Positions 22,015 through 27,096 of a DNA stretch of 27,096 bases are shown one piece after another. The stretch is from an uncultured Eubacteriales bacterium. Lineage in GTDB: Bacteria > Bacillota > Clostridia > Oscillospirales > CAG-272. The first letter of the stretch is position 1; every line of letters begins with the position of its first letter. Both the position numbers and the translations under genes were made by a program. The stretch is from the NCBI GenBank assembly GCA_905210485.1, contig CAJLXA010000028.1, positions 1 through 27,096 on the forward strand. The letters are read 5' to 3'. Below the pieces are notes generated by a model. That model had not been told where the DNA came from. It did not search any database and saw nothing but the letters and a program-made list of their open reading frames with translations.

Positions 22015-23049
22015 ATGAACCGACTTTCCATTATTTTTCCCGAAAAAGGACGGGCGACCTGTATTACAGAGCCGTGTCCCGAACCCAAAGACAACGAAGT
22101 TCTTGTTGCCGTTTATTGTTCGACGCTCAGCAGCGGCACGGAAAAAGCCAATGTGGGCGGTGATCCTGTTGTAAATATCGCAACGATTACGCCGGAGGCG
22201 GTATTCCCGCGCCGGAGCGGCTACAGTTCTTCCGGCATTGTGAAACGCGTCGGAAAAAATGTGACGTCCGTAAAACCCGGCGACCGCGTGGCGCTATCAT
22301 GGACTCTGCATACTTCTTATATCTGTGTTCCCGAACAGAACGTACATAAGATCGAAGATGAGAACATTACTTTTTCCGACGCGGCGTTTTGCCATATCGC
22401 CACGTTTCCTTTGGCGGCCATCCGCAAATGCCGGACGGAGATCGGGGAACCGGCCATTGTGGTGGGACTCGGTATTCTCGGTCTTCTGGCGGTGAAACTT
22501 CTGCGTGCGGCAGGAGCGTGTCCCATCGTGGCGCTCGATCCGATTCCTGAAAGACGTGCTTTGGCTCTTTCCTACGGCGCGGACTATGCCGCCGATTCCA
22601 CACAGCCCGGATTTGCGGAATATGTAAAAGAAAAAACGCACGGCGGCGCCAAAGTGGCGATCGAAGTGACGGGGGTGGGCGCCGGACTGAATGCGGCGCT
22701 GGATTGCATGGCACGGTTCGGCCGGGTGGCGCTTCTCGGTTGCACACGTTCTTCCGATTTCACGGTGGACTATTATCATAAGGTACACGGACCGGGAATC
22801 ACACTGATCGGAGCGCATACGTTGGCGCGGCCGATGTGGGAATCGTCTCCCGGGATGTTTACGCACCATGACGACGCCATGGCGCTTCTTGCCATGCTGT
22901 CGGGAAAGCGCATCACTTTCCGCGATCTTCTCGGCGAAACGCACGACCCGTCCGAAGCGCAGGAGGTTTATACACGGCTTCTGAACGAGCGCAATTTCCC
23001 GATTGTACAGTTTGACTGGACGCGTATACACGAAGATGAAGCCGATTAA
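22015..23049 (+). CDS. Zinc-independent MDR (alcohol-dehydrogenase-like) oxidoreductase
   Basis: AAGGAGG precedes the ATG at 22015; the product has 344 residues. The GroES-like half and the Rossmann domain (IVVGLGILGLLAVKLLRAAG, then VALDPIPERRALALSYGADY) are clear. The catalytic zinc ligands of alcohol dehydrogenases are missing: the Cys-Gly-x-Asp site is replaced by STLSSGTEKA, and the G-H-E site by SGYSSSG. That S-x-GTE form is typical of a subgroup often fused to a Gfo/Idh/MocA domain (bi-domain oxidoreductases). Here a Gfo/Idh/MocA gene follows with a 14-base overlap, so the two products probably work together on a sugar-like substrate. Confidence 0.85.
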   Translation: MNRLSIIFPEKGRATCITEPCPEPKDNEVLVAVYCSTLSSGTEKANVGGDPVVNIATITPEAVFPRRSGYSSSGIVKRVGKNVTSVKPGDRVALSWTLHTSYICVPEQNVHKIEDENITFSDAAFCHIATFPLAAIRKCRTEIGEPAIVVGLGILGLLAVKLLRAAGACPIVALDPIPERRALALSYGADYAADSTQPGFAEYVKEKTHGGAKVAIEVTGVGAGLNAALDCMARFGRVALLGCTRSSDFTVDYYHKVHGPGITLIGAHTLARPMWESSPGMFTHHDDAMALLAMLSGKRITFRDLLGETHDPSEAQEVYTRLLNERNFPIVQFDWTRIHEDEAD

Positions 23050-24040
23050 AGTCGTGCAGGTAGGTACGGCGCATGATCACGCGCCGTCGGCCTATCAGGT
23101 GCTTACGGAATATACCGATGATTTTATGTTTGCCGGGATATGCGAGCCGGACGGAAGTTTCCCGGCGCCGTTGTATACGGGCGCGCGGGTTTTCACGTTG
23201 GAGGAGGCTTTGCATCTGCCCAATCTTTCGGCGGCGGTGATTGAAAGCGATGAACTGACCGCGACGGAATATGCGCGGCGGTTCGCGGAGAAAGGGGTCG
23301 CGGTCTATATGGACAAACCCGGTTCTCCGGATTATCACGGGTTCCGTGCGTTGATAGACACCGTGAAAAGAAAAAGCATACCTTTTCACATGGGATATAT
23401 GTATCGCTACAATCCTGAGGTCAGGAGGCTTCTGGATATGACCGCCCGCGGAGAACTCGGCGAAATTTTTGCCATAGACGCAGACATGAGCGTGCGGCAT
23501 CCGAAAGATAAACGGGCGTGGCTTTCCCGTTTTCCCGGCGGTATGCTGTATTTTCTCGGCTGTCATCTGATTGATCTTTCCGTTCGTCTGTGCGGCGAAC
23601 CGCAGGAAGTGATTCCGATGAGTTATGCCACGGGGGTCGACGGTGTGAATGCGATGGACTGCGGTATGGCGATTCTGCGTTATCCGCGGGCGGCGGCGAC
23701 CGTACGGAGTTGTGCGGCGGCATATGACGGATACAGTCGCCGGCATATTACGGTGGAGGGCAGTCGCGGCACTTTTGAAATCCGACCGCTTGAAGAGTAT
23801 GTGAAGGACGACCCCCAGGGACGCATTGCGGCAAGGAGCCGCGTTACGCGGGAGGAAGACGCACCGGATCTATGGTCGGACTGCGCACGCGTAACGGTGA
23901 CGCCGCCGTTTTTAAGATATGCGGAAATGCTGTGCAGTTTTGCACGGGAAGTACGGGGAGAAACGGTGAATCCCTACACGCCGGACTACGAGCTTACGGT
24001 ATTCCGTACGCTTCTGCGCGCCTGCGGAATGCAAGCATAA
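23036..24040 (+). CDS. Gfo/Idh/MocA-family oxidoreductase
   Basis: The start at 23036 lies inside the end of the preceding gene, giving a 14-base overlap and implying translational coupling; the product has 334 residues. The N-terminal Rossmann strand reads KVVQVGTAHDHAPSA, a variant of the G-x-G-x-x motif. The family lysine is in VAVYMDKPG (K94-P95, usually E-K-P). The substrate domain has the G-x-H-x-x-D motif GCHLIDLSVRLCG, with the probable catalytic histidine. The family oxidises or reduces sugars, inositols and amino sugars with bound or free NAD(P); the substrate here is unknown. It is the second gene under the promoter at 21935-21963. Confidence 0.88.
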   Translation: MKPIKVVQVGTAHDHAPSAYQVLTEYTDDFMFAGICEPDGSFPAPLYTGARVFTLEEALHLPNLSAAVIESDELTATEYARRFAEKGVAVYMDKPGSPDYHGFRALIDTVKRKSIPFHMGYMYRYNPEVRRLLDMTARGELGEIFAIDADMSVRHPKDKRAWLSRFPGGMLYFLGCHLIDLSVRLCGEPQEVIPMSYATGVDGVNAMDCGMAILRYPRAAATVRSCAAAYDGYSRRHITVEGSRGTFEIRPLEEYVKDDPQGRIAARSRVTREEDAPDLWSDCARVTVTPPFLRYAEMLCSFAREVRGETVNPYTPDYELTVFRTLLRACGMQA

Positions 24041-24052
24041 TGTTATGTTTTA

Positions 24053-24080
24053 TTTACAAAATACGATATTAAGATAGAAT
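24053..24080 (+). promoter_or_regulatory. Probable promoter of the quinone-oxidoreductase-like gene
   Basis: TTTACA at 24053-24058 and TAGAAT at 24075-24080, 16-base spacer, in the 61-base gap before the start codon. Confidence 0.6.
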
Positions 24081-24101
24081 ATAAGAGGAAGGAAGTCATT
24101 G

Positions 24102-25088
24102 ATGAAAGCAATATTGGTGAGAGAAAATGAACGTCTGGAATGGACCGATGTGGAAGATCCGCAGATCGGAAAAGACGAGGTTCTTGTGAAAACGGCTTAT
24201 GCGGCGGTCAACCGCGCCGATCTTATGCAACGCGCGGGGGACTATCCGCCGCCGCCCAGCTGTCCCGAATGGATGGGACTTGAGATCGCGGGTGAAATTA
24301 TGGACATGGGAGAAATTGCAAGGGAGAAGAGCAATTTTCATATCGGCGATAAAGTATGCGCGCTTCTCGGCGGCGGAGGGTATGCCGAATATGCGGCGGT
24401 GAAGTATGACATGCTGATGCCGATCCCCGAAAACGTCGGTATGGTAGAGGCGGCGGCCATGCCGGAGGCCTTTGCGACTGCCTATCTGAATTTATTTATT
24501 GAGGGAAAGATGCATCCCGGCGACACGGTACTGATGCAGGCGGGCGCTTCCGGTCTCGCAAGCGTTGTTATTTCGATGGCGAAAGCGTTCGGGGCGCGGG
24601 TGCTGACTACCATTATTGACGAGGATAAACGTGCGGCTGTGGAGAAGCTCGGCGCCGACCTCGTTGTGAATACCAAAACCGAAAGTCTGAAAGACGTACT
24701 TGTCGCAGAACTGGCGGCGGGGCACCCTGTTACGGTGACGATCGACTGCCTCGGCGGTGCGGGCATGGGAGAGTGTCTTCCGTATATGGCACACGGCGGT
24801 CGTTGGATTGTCATTGCCGCGCTTGCAGGGCGCGTGACGGAGATTGATCTTAAGAATATCTATGTAAGGAATTTGCGGATCATCGGTTCCACGTTGCGTT
24901 CCCGTACGCCTGCGGTGAAAGCGGAGATTCTGCGTTCGCTTGTCCGAGATGTATGGGGCAAGGTATCGTCCGGTAAAGTACGCCCGACCGTGGACAGCGT
25001 GCTCCCGATTACGGAAGCGGAGGCCGCCCACGCGCTTCTTTCGGAGAACAAAAGTTGCGGCAAAGTCGTTCTTCGTATTTCCGACTGA
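24102..25088 (+). CDS. NAD(P)H:quinone oxidoreductase-like MDR protein (PIG3 type)
   Basis: The ATG at 24102 is preferred over the TTG three bases before it, 8 bases after AGGAAGG; the product has 328 residues. The N-terminus (NRADLMQRAGDYPPPPSCPE and WMGLEIAGEI) is the signature of the PIG3/quinone-oxidoreductase branch, which has no zinc. The Rossmann domain begins VLMQAGASGLASVVISMAKA; the usual G-V-G-T is replaced by G-L-A-S. The family reduces quinones or enones with NADPH. A small promoter in front suggests separate expression, though read-through from the preceding pair is possible because no terminator lies between. Confidence 0.87.
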   Translation: MKAILVRENERLEWTDVEDPQIGKDEVLVKTAYAAVNRADLMQRAGDYPPPPSCPEWMGLEIAGEIMDMGEIAREKSNFHIGDKVCALLGGGGYAEYAAVKYDMLMPIPENVGMVEAAAMPEAFATAYLNLFIEGKMHPGDTVLMQAGASGLASVVISMAKAFGARVLTTIIDEDKRAAVEKLGADLVVNTKTESLKDVLVAELAAGHPVTVTIDCLGGAGMGECLPYMAHGGRWIVIAALAGRVTEIDLKNIYVRNLRIIGSTLRSRTPAVKAEILRSLVRDVWGKVSSGKVRPTVDSVLPITEAEAAHALLSENKSCGKVVLRISD

Positions 25089-25130
25089 AAGGGAAATCCC
25101 GCGAAACATTGACGATAAAAGATAAGGTTA

Positions 25131-25164
25131 AAAGGGATATAGGGCAAAAGTCCTATATCCCTTT
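25131..25164 (+). terminator. Terminator of the quinone-oxidoreductase-like gene
   Basis: AAAGGGATATAGG at 25131-25143 and its exact complement at 25152-25164 form a 13-base stem with an eight-base loop; the 3' arm ends CCCTTT followed by ATCTAT. Confidence 0.75.
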
Positions 25165-25250
25165 ATCTATGCCGGGGTACTATGGATGGGTACTATGCGC
25201 GGGACGGTTTCGCCGGGATTTTATTTGTGTGATGTATTGTGCGCATAGCA

Positions 25251-25290
25251 AAAGACCGCCTGCAAGGCGTTCCTTTACAGGGCGGTCTTT
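25251..25290 (-). terminator. Terminator of the exonuclease gene
   Basis: AAAGACCGCC at 25251-25260 pairs with GGCGGTCTTT at 25281-25290. On the minus strand it starts four bases past the exonuclease stop and ends in GTCTTTTGC; it may act both ways. Confidence 0.8.
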
Positions 25291-25294
25291 ATTC

Positions 25295-26347
25295 TCAGGT
25301 TTCGGAGGGGGCGCTTTCTGCGGCGTCGGCGAGCGGCGCTTTGCTTTCTTTATTTTCCGCAGGGGAGGTCGCTACCGGAGAAGTCTCCGTACTTTCCGCG
25401 GTCGTTTTTTTACGGCTGTGGCGGCGGCGGGGACGTTTTCTTACCGGCGCTTCTTTCAGTCTTTCACGATAACCGGCGAGAGAATCTTCATCGGCGGGGA
25501 GGATATAGACATGGGCGCGGAAAGTGTCGTTGAAATTATGCAGAAGTTTGATATTCAGCATCATGGCGCCGTGTTCGGCGCAGGTGATGCAGGCGGTATA
25601 CCGCTGGCCGCGGAAGTGCAGCATTTTTTCCTTTTCCACGGGGGAACCGCACAGAGGGCAGGTAATGTCGGTGATTTCGTGTGCCGAAAAGACTTCGCGG
25701 GCCTCGACGAAACCGTCTTCGCCGACGTCGGCATTGCCGATCTCCGCATCGTAAAGATAGTCGCCCTTTCTTTCGGGGTATTCGGCGATACCGCGTTTCA
25801 TATCGAGTTTCTGCGTTACAAGCGCCGTAAAATACGCGTCGTTCAGCGCATCGTGTGCCGGGAGATTCTGCGGGATACCGAAGTATTCCATGGCAAATTC
25901 GAGTGATTTCTGATTTTTACCGCCGACGAACTGGCGGTTGAAAATCGGCTGAAGGTCATAATGCTTCTTCAGCCATGAGGTATCGAGGTTATGGATACGG
26001 AAGTTATCTTCCAGCATCGGGATGTCGTCCGGTCCCCAGGTGAGAAAGACAAAATCCTCACCGCAGAAACGTCTGAAACTCTGCGCCGCCTCCGGCAAGG
26101 GGACGCCGCGGTCGATGCGCTCCTGTGTGATGCCCGTCAGTTTTGCCACATGTTTCAGAATCCGTTTATAATACCGCGGTTTTACCGTCATGGAATAACT
26201 GCCGCATATATCGCCGTTTTCGTTCATTTTGACGGCGCCGATCTGAATGACCTCTCCGCGCAGGCGGGTCGCAAGACGCTTCTGAACCGCAATCGCTTTT
26301 TCCTGGTAGGCCTGATTCCATTCCAGGTCCAATGTGATGTAGTTCAT
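25295..26347 (-). CDS. DEDDh 3'-5' exonuclease with zinc ribbon and basic tail
   Basis: The ATG at 26345-26347 (minus) follows AAGGAAA and lies below a good promoter; the open frame extends further upstream, but that part would be untranscribed. The product has 350 residues. Residues 1-185 form an exonuclease of the RNase T/DNA polymerase III epsilon type, with metal ligands D7 and E9 (ITLDLEWNQ), D107/D108 (TWGPDD) and H165 with D170 (PAHDALNDA). Residues 228-258 hold CPLCG and CITC, a four-cysteine zinc ribbon. A basic patch (RKRPRRRHSRKK, ~303-314) and a Ser/Ala/Glu-rich tail end it. The basic patch suggests nucleic acid binding. The substrate (RNA or DNA) is not decided by sequence; KapD-like enzymes are the nearest named group. 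Confidence 0.87.
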   Translation of the reverse strand: MNYITLDLEWNQAYQEKAIAVQKRLATRLRGEVIQIGAVKMNENGDICGSYSMTVKPRYYKRILKHVAKLTGITQERIDRGVPLPEAAQSFRRFCGEDFVFLTWGPDDIPMLEDNFRIHNLDTSWLKKHYDLQPIFNRQFVGGKNQKSLEFAMEYFGIPQNLPAHDALNDAYFTALVTQKLDMKRGIAEYPERKGDYLYDAEIGNADVGEDGFVEAREVFSAHEITDITCPLCGSPVEKEKMLHFRGQRYTACITCAEHGAMMLNIKLLHNFNDTFRAHVYILPADEDSLAGYRERLKEAPVRKRPRRRHSRKKTTAESTETSPVATSPAENKESKAPLADAAESAPSET

Positions 26348-26380
26348 AATCTGTTTCCTTATACAATTTTTGTTGTTTCT

Positions 26381-26409
26381 ATTATACTCCGAAACGCGCC
26401 GGGAATCAA
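26381..26409 (-). promoter_or_regulatory. Promoter of the exonuclease gene
   Basis: Minus strand: TTGATT (26409-26404) and TATAAT (26386-26381), 17-base spacer, 34 bases before the start codon. Confidence 0.82.
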
Positions 26410-26462
26410 GGGGTAGCATTAAAATAGTTTGATAATTCTTTTTTCGGTGGTTGCTCTTACCA

Positions 26463-26492
26463 TTGACATCTATGACAGCGCTGTGATAAAAT
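26463..26492 (+). promoter_or_regulatory. Promoter of the Fur-family gene
   Basis: TTGACA at 26463-26468 and TAAAAT at 26487-26492 with an 18-base spacer filled by a palindrome. A second perfect TATAAT at 26501-26506 has no good -35. Confidence 0.65.
26472..26487. promoter_or_regulatory. 16-bp palindrome inside the Fur-family promoter
   Basis: ATGACAGCGCTGTGAT is symmetric except for one pair, with the perfect core ACAGCGCTGT, and occupies the spacer between -35 and -10. It does not resemble the AT-rich PerR/Fur boxes, so another repressor may bind it. Confidence 0.55.
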
Positions 26493-26536
26493 TGTGATAG
26501 TATAATATTAGGAATGATTCCTGAAAGGAGGTAAAT

Positions 26537-26914
26537 ATGACCAGACAGCGAAAACTGATCACGGAGATTATCCGTTCGGAAGAGGAGCACATGACCGCGG
26601 AGCAGATATATAAAAGGGCGGCGGAGACCATGCCGGCAATTTCTCTTGCCACCGTATATCGCAATCTGTCACTGATGACGGCATGCGGCGACATTGCGCG
26701 GATTCCTATGGACGGAAAGCCGGACAGATACGACCGCACGGTGAAACCGCACGACCATATGATCTGCGCGATATGCGGCAGTATCCGTGATGTGCTGATT
26801 CCCGGCCTTGCCGACGCCATCGCCTATCAGACCGGCGAAAAAGTGTTGGCGTACACGCTTACCATCCGTTATATTTGCCCCGCTTGCCGTGAAAAAACAA
26901 AGGAGGGCGCTTAA
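26537..26914 (+). CDS. Fur-family metalloregulator, PerR-like
   Basis: A near-perfect AAAGGAGGT site precedes the ATG at 26537; the product has 125 residues. The winged helix reads HMTAEQIYKRAAETMPAISL with recognition helix ATVYRNLSLM. The structural zinc site has C77-x-x-C80 (MICAICG) and C114-x-x-C117 (YICPACRE). The five regulatory ligands of Bacillus PerR can all be matched by eye: H18, D66, H72, H74 and D85, which favours a peroxide or manganese/iron sensor over classical Fur. Compared with PerR it lacks about 20 N-terminal residues, including the first helix, and the promoter position leaves no room for an upstream start. Zur or Fur cannot be ruled out. Confidence 0.88.
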   Translation: MTRQRKLITEIIRSEEEHMTAEQIYKRAAETMPAISLATVYRNLSLMTACGDIARIPMDGKPDRYDRTVKPHDHMICAICGSIRDVLIPGLADAIAYQTGEKVLAYTLTIRYICPACREKTKEGA

Positions 26915-27079
26915 GCGGCGCCGGCCTTTAAAGAGGACATACAGGAAATCGGGAGTGGGGAAATCAGGATCCGGAAAGCGGCAGGATGATATGCGCGGCG
27001 AAGAACCGCGGAATCGATCCGCATCTTTCCGGGCGCGCGTTTAGTATCCGGCGATTCGGCGCTACAGCGGCAAGCGACC

Positions 27080-27096
27080 CGCAGACTATGTCTGCG
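27080..27096. other. Hairpin cut by the window end
   Basis: CGCAGAC-TAT-GTCTGCG is a perfect 7-base stem ending at the last base. It may be a terminator whose T-tract lies outside. The 182 bases after the Fur-family gene hold no gene that I can see. Confidence 0.4.

Overview
The window reads as chromosomal DNA from a spore-forming, moderately high-GC member of the Firmicutes, probably a Clostridia-type anaerobe. The evidence is a full-length spoIIE, sigma-A style promoters with 16-18 bp spacers, strong AGGAGG ribosome sites, short operons closed by T-tailed hairpins, and low-GC-Firmicute style metabolism (nagB, pyrimidine salvage, feoAB). No rRNA, tRNA, CRISPR array, intact transposase or riboswitch was seen. 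The genus cannot be fixed from this sequence alone.

Layout. 1-1384: the AT-rich 3' part of a P-loop ATPase gene (Sll1717/KAP-like), entering from the left and closed by a terminator; this looks like the edge of an acquired island. 1385-3957: two small hypothetical genes, one with a consensus promoter, and a stretch of decayed DNA holding a LacI C-terminus and a cytidine-deaminase C-terminus. 3958-5217: two adjacent GNAT acetyltransferases. 5568-7949: the sporulation phosphatase spoIIE. 8064-9921: an AraC regulator followed by nagB, then an AraC fossil. 10309-13520: feoB and feoA on the minus strand, facing a divergent regulator gene that fuses an MntR/DtxR-type metalloregulator to a C-terminal rubredoxin-like domain, with an 18-bp palindrome between them. 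13622-15376: a Sel1-repeat protein with an N-terminal zinc ribbon. 15602-15895: a tiny cysteine-rich membrane protein. 16128-18557: a pyrimidine salvage operon (HAD nucleotidase, cytidine deaminase, pyrimidine-nucleoside phosphorylase). 18772-19923: a class C beta-lactamase-like serine hydrolase. 20183-20863: a membrane-anchored XRE regulator plus a small membrane protein. 21126-24040: an AraC regulator divergent from an MDR dehydrogenase/Gfo-Idh-MocA pair. 24102-25088: a quinone-oxidoreductase-like MDR enzyme. 25295-26347: a DEDDh exonuclease. 26537-26914: a PerR-like Fur-family regulator.

How the parts work together. Ferrous iron uptake (feoAB) is probably controlled by the divergent MntR-rubredoxin fusion through the shared palindrome; the rubredoxin knot may add a redox or iron-sensing input. 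A PerR-type regulator at the right end suggests a second metal or peroxide circuit. The salvage operon takes cytidine to uridine and then to uracil plus ribose-1-phosphate, with a HAD phosphatase that may remove non-canonical or surplus nucleotides. The MDR and Gfo/Idh/MocA genes overlap by 14 bp and probably form one redox unit on a sugar-like substrate under the divergent AraC protein.

The most novel-looking item is the metalloregulator-rubredoxin fusion with a shortened C-x-C knuckle. After that come the split bi-domain oxidoreductase locus and a promoter built inside a perfect inverted repeat ahead of the serine hydrolase. All functional statements are inferred from reading motifs; no database search was run.
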